DNA from: Sva-07 sp964651825
Lineage (GTDB): Bacteria; Actinomycetota; Acidimicrobiia; Acidimicrobiales; Ilumatobacteraceae
DNA length: 7,189 nucleotides
Direction: 5' to 3'
Assembly (NCBI GenBank): GCA_964651825.1
Contig: CAZYWK010000129.1
Span: 1-7,189 of the forward strand
Each line of letters starts with the position of its first letter. The stretch's first letter is position 1. The notes beneath the pieces are model-generated. The model was not told where the DNA came from and did not search any database. It saw only the letters and a program-made list of their open reading frames with translations. Below are positions 1 through 5,731 of the stretch, piece after piece. Both the position numbers and the translations under genes were made by a program.

Positions 1-85
1 GTCTGAAGGGAACCTGACGTCTGCTGAGAACATCCCAAAATCAAGTGACACGAGCACGGTGGCTCTCTACTGTCGAAGGTCCTGG

Positions 86-136
86 GCGGAGGACGCGGGC
101 AGGAAAGTCGTCCTCACGATGAACGAGCAGAGGACG
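86..136 (+). promoter_or_regulatory. Leader repeats and Shine-Dalgarno of the response regulator
   Basis: The 7-mer GAGGACG occurs at 89-95 and 130-136, within a 10-mer GC(G/A)GAGGACG that has one mismatch between copies. Its exact complement CGTCCTC lies between them at 109-115. The second direct copy overlaps the AGAGGA Shine-Dalgarno at 129-134, nine bases before the GTG start at 144. In RNA, 109-115 could pair with either 89-95 (13-nt loop) or 130-136 (14-nt loop), but not both. As DNA, the two direct copies lie 41 bp apart and could be binding sites for a regulator. I see no convincing -35/-10 pair in 1-143. The repeats are seen directly; any regulatory role is inference. Confidence 0.4.
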
Positions 137-143
137 GTGTCAC

Positions 144-863
144 GTGTCTATCCACTCCGAAGCACGCATCTTGGTGATCGACAGTTGGCCGGCGCTGCGA
201 GGCGAGCTCGCGGCCCACCTGGGGGTGCTCGGTCACAACGTCGTCGTGGCGGACCCTGGTGCCGGCGTCGTGCGGGTCGTCGAGGTGTTCCGGCCCCACC
301 TGGTGATCATCGAGGCGATCGACGATCACCCCGAAGCGATCGTCGGGGCGATCCGGGCCACTGGAACGGCGTTGGTGATCGCAACGGTCGCGGCCGCCGC
401 CCCACCCGAGCGCCGGGCGCGGGCGATGCGCGCGGGCGCCGACGACGTGCTCGTCAAGCCGTTCGAGATCGACGAGCTGACGGCACGCATCGAGATGCTG
501 ATGATGCGTACCGGCGCCAACGCCACTCTGGCCTTCAGCGATGTCACCGTCGATGAGATCGGGCACCTGGTCCATCGCGGCGAGTCGGAGTTGGAGCTGA
601 CGGTGACCGAGTTCAACCTGCTGGCCATGTTCCTTCGGAACCCGGGCCGGGTGTTGTCGAAGCGTCAGCTGCTGGCCACCGTGTGGGGATTCGACGACTA
701 CGACGTCAACCTGGTCGAGGTGCACGTGTCGGCCCTGCGCAAGAAGCTCGAACAGTGCGGACCCCGACTCGTGCAGACCGTTCGTGGCATCGGCTACGTG
801 CTCCGCGAGGTGCCGACCGGGCGACCGGCGGTGTCTGCGGTCGATATGCCGATCAGCGCCTGA
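144..863 (+). CDS. OmpR/PhoB-family response regulator with atypical (Asp-to-Glu) receiver
   Basis: A cytoplasmic transcription factor of 239 aa, normal length for the OmpR/PhoB family. Residues about 8-120 form a receiver domain and about 129-221 a winged-helix DNA-binding domain. The latter is very typical: TVTEFNLLAMFLRNPGRVLS, then VWGFDD, a recognition helix around VEVHVSALRKKLE, and the closing hairpin VRGIGYVLR. In the receiver the conserved Lys (K105 in VKPF) and Thr (T81) are present. The acidic pair is reduced to D13-S14, and the phospho-acceptor position at the end of beta-3 is Glu (E57, codon GAG at 312-314). Phosphorylation in the usual way is therefore unlikely; the protein may be fixed in an active-like state or respond to another signal. 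The GTG start is chosen for its AGAGGA ribosome site and because the receiver begins at once. An 18-residue tail follows the DNA-binding domain. No histidine kinase is in view, so it looks like an orphan. Confidence 0.92.
   Translation: MSIHSEARILVIDSWPALRGELAAHLGVLGHNVVVADPGAGVVRVVEVFRPHLVIIEAIDDHPEAIVGAIRATGTALVIATVAAAAPPERRARAMRAGADDVLVKPFEIDELTARIEMLMMRTGANATLAFSDVTVDEIGHLVHRGESELELTVTEFNLLAMFLRNPGRVLSKRQLLATVWGFDDYDVNLVEVHVSALRKKLEQCGPRLVQTVRGIGYVLREVPTGRPAVSAVDMPISA
848..863. repeat. 16-bp direct repeat, copy 1
   Basis: GCCGATCAGCGCCTGA, identical to 1749-1764. This copy forms the last five codons, counting the stop, of the response regulator. Read from the other strand it begins 12 nt after the stop codon of the methyltransferase, exactly the distance that copy 2 keeps from the phosphatase stop. 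It could be a shared 3'-end element or the scar of an insertion or duplication. Confidence 0.7.
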
Positions 864-872
864 GCAGTGCTG
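855..872. terminator. Possible stem-loop between convergent genes
   Basis: CAGCGC at 855-860 and GTGCTG at 867-872 pair around a 6-nt loop with one G-U pair in the plus-strand RNA. The pairing is weaker in the minus-strand RNA. It lies across the response-regulator stop codon and just after the convergent methyltransferase stop. There is no T-tract, so this is only a candidate terminator. Confidence 0.3.
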
Positions 873-875
873 TCG

Positions 876-1586
876 TCACGGGCGAATGGCGACGAGGCTC
901 TTCGTGAGACCCAACAGCCGCTCGGCACGAATTTCGGCGTCTGGAAAGAGATGTCGAAGTTCGGTCTTGCCGATCAACTCGACGGCCAGGGCCGTCGCAA
1001 CCGACTCGGACCTCGAGTGTGACCGCGTGTGCATCAGCGGCCAGATCCGCGACAGTCTCGCTCGGGCCGGTAGCGGCAAGAACTGAAACCCCGGGCAGAG
1101 CCAATGCGGCTCGACCGGGAAATACCGATAGGGCGTTTGGATCCAGTAGTGCGGGGCCGATCGCGATACGAATTCAGCGAACTCGCGCCGTCGATGAGCG
1201 CCTCCCACGTGCTCGATGACCGAGTTGGAGAACACGAGATCGAACGTTGCGTTCCGAACCGAGTCCGGCGGGTTGCACGCGTCGCCGATCACGACGTCAA
1301 ACCCGTCGCTCGTGGATGTGAGGTCCATCTCGGAACTCGTGCTGTTCAGCAACGTCACCGAGGCGGGGCGCACGTCGTGGAGCATCCAGGTATCCGGAGT
1401 GCCACCAAGGTCCAACACCCTCATGTCGCGTAGACGGGGAAACACTTCCAGCATGGTCTGCCACCGGCGGTCGCGCATTCTTGATCCGATCGACCCGGGC
1501 CCATCGACCATCGTCCGGCGCATCTTCTCGAACGGACTACGGAGTGGTTCCACGTGGGCGCCTGCCGTCGGAGCCCACGCGGTCAT
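876..1586 (-). CDS. Class I SAM-dependent methyltransferase
   Basis: A 236-aa protein with a Rossmann-type methyltransferase core. Motif I is VLDLGGTPDTW (residues 57-67), followed by a beta-2 strand (VTLLN), an acidic GDACN motif near 101-105, and the post-motif FDLVFSNSVIEHVGG at about 115-129. These are the usual SAM-binding features of the Methyltransf_11 group. The C-terminal half contains an aromatic stretch (YWIQTPYRYFPVEPHW) that I associate with actinobacterial methyltransferases, probably part of the acceptor site. The acceptor molecule cannot be told from sequence. The ATG at 1586 is the longest option; Met22 and Met26 are alternatives, since the first 25 residues look unstructured. 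GC content is visibly lower than in its neighbours (about 55-67% in sampled lines against 68-73%), and the gene is bracketed by the 16-bp direct repeats, so it may be a later arrival. It converges on the response regulator with 12 bp between stop codons. Confidence 0.85.
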   Translation of the reverse strand: MTAWAPTAGAHVEPLRSPFEKMRRTMVDGPGSIGSRMRDRRWQTMLEVFPRLRDMRVLDLGGTPDTWMLHDVRPASVTLLNSTSSEMDLTSTSDGFDVVIGDACNPPDSVRNATFDLVFSNSVIEHVGGAHRRREFAEFVSRSAPHYWIQTPYRYFPVEPHWLCPGFQFLPLPARARLSRIWPLMHTRSHSRSESVATALAVELIGKTELRHLFPDAEIRAERLLGLTKSLVAIRP

Positions 1587-1748
1587 TGGACGGCTGCCAT
1601 TACTTGGCGGTTGCCGGAGAGCCTGATCATCCTCACCACGATGGTGACTCTCGGGGCCGCGTGCAATGGGGCCAAACTGAAGACATCCTGATCGATTCGC
1701 GAAGCAGATGGATCGTCTCCCGCCGTTGAGGTCGCGGTTGCAGGGGAC
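1587..1748. other. Non-coding spacer upstream of the methyltransferase
   Basis: I see no convincing gene here. On the minus strand a TAATGG lies 10 nt before the methyltransferase ATG and may be its -10 element. No terminal inverted repeat or transposase remnant is evident. Confidence 0.4.
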
Positions 1749-1764
1749 GCCGATCAGCGCCTGA
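1749..1764. repeat. 16-bp direct repeat, copy 2
   Basis: Identical to 848-863, 901 bp apart from start to start. It lies 12 nt beyond the phosphatase stop codon on the minus strand and forms one arm of the stem-loop at 1752-1778. The bases on its left show little further similarity to those beside copy 1. Confidence 0.7.
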
Positions 1765-1778
1765 CGGGGGCGCTGGTC
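1752..1778 (-). terminator. Stem-loop at the 3' end of the phosphatase gene
   Basis: GATCAGCGCC at 1752-1761 faces GGCGCTGGTC at 1769-1778 across a 7-nt loop. The ten-position stem has one mismatch, which becomes a G-U pair in plus-strand RNA and an A-C mismatch in minus-strand RNA. It overlaps the TGA stop of the phosphatase gene. No U-tract follows, as is common for hairpin ends in high-GC actinobacteria. A role in termination or 3'-end protection is inferred. Confidence 0.5.
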
Positions 1779-4383
1779 ATCGCACCTGCCGGACGACGAG
1801 TTCGGGGCGGAACTCGTGGTGGTTGCTGGTGTTCACGTAGGCCAGCGGGCCGTTCCGCTCGAGTTGCCTGATCACGAACGCAACTGCCGGGCGGCCGGTT
1901 TGCTTGGCCTCGGCGACCCAGGCGGTGACGTCGAGCTCGTACCATGTGCTGTTGGCGGACAGGATCGTGAACTCGCGCAGCGGCACCACCTGGGGCATCG
2001 GACGGTTGTTCCACGTGAGCGTGCGCTCCTGCCACGCATCTGACACGGCGTAGACCGCCATCGGCGAGGTCCCGGCCGTCCAGAGCCGCGCGTTGATGCG
2101 CAGGATCGCGTTGTCGACGCTCGTCGAGACGCCGCCCAGCTGCGCCTTGACGTAGCCCCAGCGGTCGTACGCCGCGCTCGTGTTGTTGCACACGTGCAGC
2201 AGGCCGCCGGTCGAGTAGTTGGTCCCTGCATCGGCGCCGCCACGAACGTAGGTGTCCTCGACGATCGCGATCCGCGACGTGGTGAGCACCGTCGGCACCG
2301 TCGTCGTCGTGGTCGGTGGCGGAATCGTCGTGGTGGTGGTGGTCGTGGTGGTGGTCGTGGTGGTNNNNNNNNNNNNNNNNNNNNNNNNNNNNNNNNNNNN
2401 NNNNNNNNNNNNNNNNNNNNNNNNNNNNNNNNNNNNNNNNNNNNNNNNNNNNNNNNNNNNNNNNGTGGTGGTGGTCGTGGTGGTGGTCGTGGTGGTCGTC
2501 GTGCTCGGTGGACTCGTCGTGGGTGGGGTCGTGGTGGTACTCGTCGAAGTCGTGGTGGGCGGGATCGTCGTGGTGGGCGGGACGGTCGTGGTCGGCGGGA
2601 CGGTCGTGGTCGGCGGGACGGTCGTGGTCGGGAGGGTCGTGTCCACGACGGTGGTGGTCGTTGTGGTGCTCGTAGACGTCGGCGGTGCGGTGGTGGTGGA
2701 GGAGGAGGCGGGAGGCGCCGGGGTGAGGACGAAATGGGGGCGGTTCTCGGGATGCTCGATGGAGTTGATGTAGCCGACCGGTCCGTTCGCTTCGGCCTGC
2801 TGGACGACCACCGCGATCGAGTCCAGCCCGGCTGCTCGCTGTGTGTTCACGTACTCGGTGAGGTCGATCTCGTACCACGCGCTGTCGGTGCTGGCGATGG
2901 TGAAGCCGGCGATCGGCCCGCCGGTCGGCATCGGCCGGTTCGTCCAGGTGATCGAGTCCTGCGCCCACGCCGCGGCGACGCCGTAGACGTTCATCGGCGA
3001 GGCGTGCTGCCACATCTTTGCGTTCACCCGCAGCACCGCCCGCGACACCACGCCCGGCGCGGCGTCCAGCTCGGCGCGCAGATACGCCCACTTGGCGTAC
3101 TGGGCGCTCGAGTTGTTGCAGATCTGGAGCAGGACGTCGCGGGCATAGCTCGTGGAGGCGTACGTGCCGCCGCGCACGAACGTGTCGCCCGACACCGGAA
3201 TCGTGACGGGATCGCCGACGACAGGCGCACGATCGAACGGTCCCGTGATCTCGAACGTCACGCCGGTGACGCCGTCGGCACCTCGCTGCGACGACACGTA
3301 CAGGCGTGTGCCGTCCGGACTGAACGCGGGGCCGGTCAGCTCGGATCCGGGGTGGCCGACGAGCCGACAGAACGCCGCCATCGTACGGTCCGGGCCCTCG
3401 CTCATCACGCCGAGCTCCACGTTGCCGCCGTCCTCGCCGATGAACACGCGACCGCTCGCCGGGTGGACCATCACGTTGTCGACCGCGTTGAGCGCTCCCG
3501 ACGGGTTGGCGAGGCAGTCGTAGGCGACCGTGATCGTCGACGTGGCGAGTTCGAACTCCCAGATCCGCTTGTCGAGCTTCGTCGAGAAGTAGATGACACC
3601 GTCGCCGAGGACGATCCCTTCGCCGCCCTTGAAGACGGTCGTCGCCGGTTGCCGGTCGGGCGTGTTCGGCGACGTGGGGATCCACGACACGACGCCGTTG
3701 CCGTCGAGCGCGGCGGCGAAGAGCGCGCCCGCCGACAGGTCGCCCGGTGTGGTCGGTACGAACCGGTACAGGCGCCCCTCGGCGTGATCCTCCGTCAGGT
3801 AGATATCGCCGGTCGCCGGGTTCACCGTGGCCGCCTCGTGGTTGAACGAGCCCATCGCCGGCCGCTCGATGCCCTGGCCCGGACGTTGCGGATCGCACTC
3901 CCACACGTGCCCGCCCGCACCCGCCTCCTCGCACGAGAGCCAGGTGCCCCACGGGGTCATGCCGCCGGCGCAGTTCAGGTGGGTGCCGGTGAGGATCGAG
4001 TAGGCGTCGGTGATCGTGCCGTCCTGGCCGAACCGGACCGCGGACGCGCCCCCACCGAAGGTCGGCACCTCGGAGTTCGACACGTAGATCCATCCGCCGT
4101 CCGCCGTCGCGACACAGCCGCCACCGTCGGGCGCTGAGTGCCAGCGGAAGTCGCGCGGCCCCACCGGCTGGCCGGTCCTCGCGATGATCCGCGATGTGAA
4201 GCCGGCGGGGAGCTGCAGCCCGTTGGCGTCCGGCGCGAGCAGCGCTCCGTACGGGCTTGGTCCCGGGCGGGCGGGCGTACCCGCGGCCGACGCGATCGAG
4301 GTCCAGAACGTCCTCGGCAGTACGGCCGCTGCGCCCAGAACGCCGAAACCCACCAACAGTTCACGTCTCGCCAGCCGCCCCAT
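1777..4383 (-). CDS. Secreted PhoX-like phosphatase with two DNRLRE/CBM96-like domains and a Thr-rich linker
   Basis: A predicted exported protein of about 868 aa; the true length is unknown because an N gap interrupts it. Residues 1-34 look like a Tat signal: RRELL at 6-10, a hydrophobic core, then ASAAG. Residues about 45-385 form a DUF839/PhoX domain. They include NCAGGMTPWGTWLSCEE at 137-153 (C138 matches the iron-ligand Cys of PhoX), FNHEAATVNP at 180-189, and a TEDH motif at 197-200. PhoX enzymes hydrolyse phosphate monoesters outside the cytoplasm using Fe and Ca. Residues about 393-550 and 702-868 are two related DNRLRE/CBM96-like beta domains, sharing DT(F/Y)VRGG, a CNN(S/T)SA block and NRPMP. 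Between them runs a Thr/Pro linker with TTTVPP repeats. There is no C-terminal anchor or sorting motif. The domains suggest attachment to a surface glycan, which is inferred. The ATG at 4383 is favoured by TACATT 7 nt upstream (leaderless). A split into two genes across the gap cannot be excluded. Confidence 0.85.
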   Translation of the reverse strand: MGRLARRELLVGFGVLGAAAVLPRTFWTSIASAAGTPARPGPSPYGALLAPDANGLQLPAGFTSRIIARTGQPVGPRDFRWHSAPDGGGCVATADGGWIYVSNSEVPTFGGGASAVRFGQDGTITDAYSILTGTHLNCAGGMTPWGTWLSCEEAGAGGHVWECDPQRPGQGIERPAMGSFNHEAATVNPATGDIYLTEDHAEGRLYRFVPTTPGDLSAGALFAAALDGNGVVSWIPTSPNTPDRQPATTVFKGGEGIVLGDGVIYFSTKLDKRIWEFELATSTITVAYDCLANPSGALNAVDNVMVHPASGRVFIGEDGGNVELGVMSEGPDRTMAAFCRLVGHPGSELTGPAFSPDGTRLYVSSQRGADGVTGVTFEITGPFDRAPVVGDPVTIPVSGDTFVRGGTYASTSYARDVLLQICNNSSAQYAKWAYLRAELDAAPGVVSRAVLRVNAKMWQHASPMNVYGVAAAWAQDSITWTNRPMPTGGPIAGFTIASTDSAWYEIDLTEYVNTQRAAGLDSIAVVVQQAEANGPVGYINSIEHPENRPHFVLTPAPPASSSTTTAPPTSTSTTTTTTVVDTTLPTTTVPPTTTVPPTTTVPPTTTIPPTTTSTSTTTTPPTTSPPSTTTTTTTTTTTTXXXXXXXXXXXXXXXXXXXXXXXXXXXXXXXXXXTTTTTTTTTTTTTIPPPTTTTTVPTVLTTSRIAIVEDTYVRGGADAGTNYSTGGLLHVCNNTSAAYDRWGYVKAQLGGVSTSVDNAILRINARLWTAGTSPMAVYAVSDAWQERTLTWNNRPMPQVVPLREFTILSANSTWYELDVTAWVAEAKQTGRPAVAFVIRQLERNGPLAYVNTSNHHEFRPELVVRQVR
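2326..2503. repeat. Low-complexity GTG/GTC trinucleotide tract around the gap
   Basis: Both sides of the N run consist of GGT/CGT/GTG-type triplets, read on the minus strand as ACC/ACG/ACA threonine codons. This simple repeat is the probable cause of the assembly break. The other frames give poly-Val, Gly-Arg or His-Asp runs that are not real proteins. Confidence 0.85.
2365..2464. other. Assembly gap of exactly 100 N
   Basis: The run is exactly 100 unknown bases, a conventional placeholder, so its real size is unknown. It falls inside the poly-threonine linker of the phosphatase. The reading frame matches on both sides only because 100 fits the phase, so the continuous frame is not proof of a single gene. 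Both flanks do encode Thr in the frame set by their own domain, which supports continuity. Confidence 0.97.
2558..2629. repeat. Four tandem 18-bp units in the linker
   Basis: GGCGGGACGGTCGTGGTC occurs three times in a row (2576-2629), preceded by a diverged copy (2558-2575). Read on the minus strand each unit encodes a Thr-Thr-Thr-(Val/Ile)-Pro-Pro hexapeptide, a rigid, potentially O-glycosylated spacer. Confidence 0.85.
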
Positions 4384-4390
4384 GGCAGGA

Positions 4391-4396
4391 AATGTA
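4391..4396 (-). promoter_or_regulatory. Putative -10 element of the phosphatase gene
   Basis: On the minus strand TACATT ends 7 nt before the ATG, with no Shine-Dalgarno in between. This matches the TAnnnT-N7-ATG arrangement of leaderless actinobacterial genes. No clear -35 is seen. Confidence 0.5.
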
Positions 4397-4481
4397 GACG
4401 CTCCCTCAAGGCGCCGGGATCGAACTCACCGAGCGCATCGCGGCCACCGCTGTCGGCGTCCGGCAGTGTCGTCGCCGTGCT

Positions 4482-4519
4482 TGCGGGAGCGTTGTCGCCG
4501 TCGGGCTACCGTCGGGCTC
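4482..4519 (+). promoter_or_regulatory. Putative leaderless promoter of the EVE gene, with 10-bp direct repeat
   Basis: TTGCGG (4482-4487) and TACCGT (4507-4512) are 19 bp apart, and the latter ends 7 nt before the ATG. The 10-mer CCGTCGGGCT is present twice, at 4498-4507 and 4509-4518, an 11-bp period covering the -10. It could be an operator or a local duplication. Confidence 0.45.
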
Positions 4520-4975
4520 ATGACCAGGTGGCTGTTGAAGTCCGAGCCCGAATCGTTCAGCTATGACGACCTCGTGCGCGTCGAGCGGGAGGGGTGGGAC
4601 GGAGTGCGCAGCTACCAGGCGCGCAACTACATGCGGGAGATGAAGGTCGGCGACCGGGCGATCTTCTACCACTCCAACGCCAAGCCGCCCGGTGCTGCGG
4701 GCGTGTGCAAGATCGTCATACGAGCGGAGCCGGACCCGACCCAGTTCGACCCGTCCTCGAAGTACTTCGATCCCGCGTCCGATCAGGACGATCCGCGCTG
4801 GGACTGGGTGACGGTGGCCCCGGTCAAGGCGTTGCGCTTCGTACCGCTCGAAGAATTGAAGGCGATGCCCGAACTGGCGGAGTGCCGGTTGTTGGCCCGT
4901 GGGAACCGGCTTTCGGTGTTCCCGATCACCGACGCCGAGTTCGACGCGATCGTCAAGCGCGGATCGCGGCGTTAG
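4520..4975 (+). CDS. EVE-domain protein (thymocyte nuclear protein 1-like)
   Basis: A 151-aa cytoplasmic protein that is one complete EVE domain, of normal length for single-domain members. It has the family landmarks in order: WLLKSEP at 4-10, WDGVRSYQARNYMREMKVGD at 26-45, FYHSN at 49-53, GVCKI near 61-65, and WDWVTVAPVKAL in the second half. EVE domains share the PUA-like fold and bind modified bases in nucleic acid. Some act in RNA metabolism and others are fused to or near restriction enzymes that target modified DNA. Here no nuclease or modification gene is adjacent, so a housekeeping RNA or base-recognition role is as likely. The ATG at 4520 is chosen because the conserved WLLKSEP starts at residue 4 and a -10-like TACCGT sits 7 nt upstream. 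It diverges from the phosphatase gene across 136 bp. Confidence 0.9.
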   Translation: MTRWLLKSEPESFSYDDLVRVEREGWDGVRSYQARNYMREMKVGDRAIFYHSNAKPPGAAGVCKIVIRAEPDPTQFDPSSKYFDPASDQDDPRWDWVTVAPVKALRFVPLEELKAMPELAECRLLARGNRLSVFPITDAEFDAIVKRGSRR

Positions 4976-4982
4976 CACGCGG

Positions 4983-5006
4983 TCCCGACCGGGTAACTGG
5001 TCGGGA
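4983..5006 (+). promoter_or_regulatory. Palindrome abutting the MgtC-like start codon
   Basis: TCCCGACC at 4983-4990 and GGTCGGGA at 4999-5006 are perfect 8-bp inverted arms around the 8-nt GGGTAACT. The right arm ends on the A of the ATG. The loop holds a -10-like (G)TAACT 7 nt before the start. It may be an operator over the promoter or a hairpin at the translation start; it could also end the preceding EVE transcript. Confidence 0.5.
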
Positions 5007-5710
5007 TGGATGTGGCCGATCTGTCCGGACTGAATGTCGTCGCGCGAATGCTCGGCGCCGCGGTGCTGGGCGCGATCGTCGGCCTCGAACGTGAGTCCGC
5101 TGGTCAAGACGCCGGATTCCGCACCCATCTCCTGCTCTCCGTCGGCTCCGCGCTCTTCGGCGTCGCCTCCGTGGGTGCGTTCGACGAGTTCATCACGGAC
5201 GGGTCCACGAACGTCCAGGTCGACGTCACCCGCATCGCTTCCTACGTGCCGGCGGGCGTCGGCTTCATCGGCGGCGGCGTGATCCTCAAGTCAGCCGGCG
5301 GGGTGCGCGGCATCACCACCGCGGCATCGTTGTGGGTCGCCGCCGCGATCGGGCTCTGCGCAGGTTTGGGGTTCTGGGAAGGAGCGATCGGTGCGACCGT
5401 GCTCGCGATCGTGGCGCTGTTCGCGCTCAAGCCGATCTCCCAGTGGGTCGGTGGGACGGCGAAGCCGCCGTCGCTGATCGTCACGTTGGGAGGCCCGGCC
5501 ACCTCGGCGGCGATCGGATCGGTGGTGCGCCGGTGCGCCAACTCGGCGATGACCTCCGTCGAGCTCCGGCGTCCGGGTGGACGCGACGACACCGAGGTCG
5601 TGGTGCGCTTCGCCGAGGCGCCGGACGCGGAAGCGGTGCAGGCGATCACGGCCGAGCTCGTGGAGGAGCTCGGCGAGGGTGTGCGCTCGATCGCGCTCCG
5701 CCCCGACTGA
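5006..5710 (+). CDS. MgtC/SapB-family inner-membrane protein
   Basis: A 234-aa protein with an N-terminal membrane domain and a soluble C-terminal domain, as in MgtC. Hydrophobic segments lie near 9-27, 40-59, 79-95, 104-122 and 124-141. Family landmarks are RMLGAAVLGAIVGLERE at 14-30, GFRTHLLLSVGSALF at 37-51, and GVGFIGGGVILK followed by VRGITTAASLWVAAAIGL. The last 85 or so residues look like the ACT-like domain of longer MgtC proteins. MgtC aids survival in low magnesium and in macrophages by restraining the F-type ATP synthase in Salmonella, but most environmental homologues have no tested function. It lies 30 bp after the EVE gene on the same strand, separated by the palindrome, so it may have its own promoter. 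The ATG has no Shine-Dalgarno; a leaderless start is likely. Confidence 0.92.
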   Translation: MDVADLSGLNVVARMLGAAVLGAIVGLERESAGQDAGFRTHLLLSVGSALFGVASVGAFDEFITDGSTNVQVDVTRIASYVPAGVGFIGGGVILKSAGGVRGITTAASLWVAAAIGLCAGLGFWEGAIGATVLAIVALFALKPISQWVGGTAKPPSLIVTLGGPATSAAIGSVVRRCANSAMTSVELRRPGGRDDTEVVVRFAEAPDAEAVQAITAELVEELGEGVRSIALRPD

Positions 5711-5731
5711 CCGTCGATCACCGATCGTCGG
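5711..5731. terminator. Bidirectional stem-loop between convergent genes
   Basis: CCGTCGATC (5711-5719) and GATCGTCGG (5723-5731) form a nine-position stem with one mismatch and a 3-nt loop. It begins directly after the MgtC-like stop codon and covers the stop of the convergent kinase gene (5718-5720). No T-tract is present on either side. Confidence 0.5.

Noticed and set aside
2558..2629. Tandem 18-bp units as a CRISPR array
   Set aside because: There are no spacers between units; they are coding repeats giving TTTVPP hexapeptides.
2252..2773. Poly-valine plus-strand frame across the gap
   Set aside because: It arises from the GTG/GTC repeat and carries no sensible domain.
1754..4093. Second long minus-strand frame with His-Asp runs
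   Set aside because: It overlaps the phosphatase out of frame, and its His/Asp run is only the threonine-codon tract read in another phase.
2194..4137. Long plus-strand open frame opposite the phosphatase (647 codons)
   Set aside because: It is a shadow in high-GC DNA: Arg/Gly-rich, without domains, while the minus-strand frame has a signal peptide and recognisable PhoX and DNRLRE domains.
4416..4430. tRNA T-arm-like string GGGATCGAACTCACC
   Set aside because: The five-base arms beside the would-be loop do not pair on either strand, and no acceptor, D or anticodon arm fits around it.
4520..5710. EVE and MgtC-like genes as part of a defence or restriction system
   Set aside because: No nuclease, helicase or DNA-modification gene is adjacent, and the only methyltransferase has no DNA-methylase motif and lies 3 kb away.
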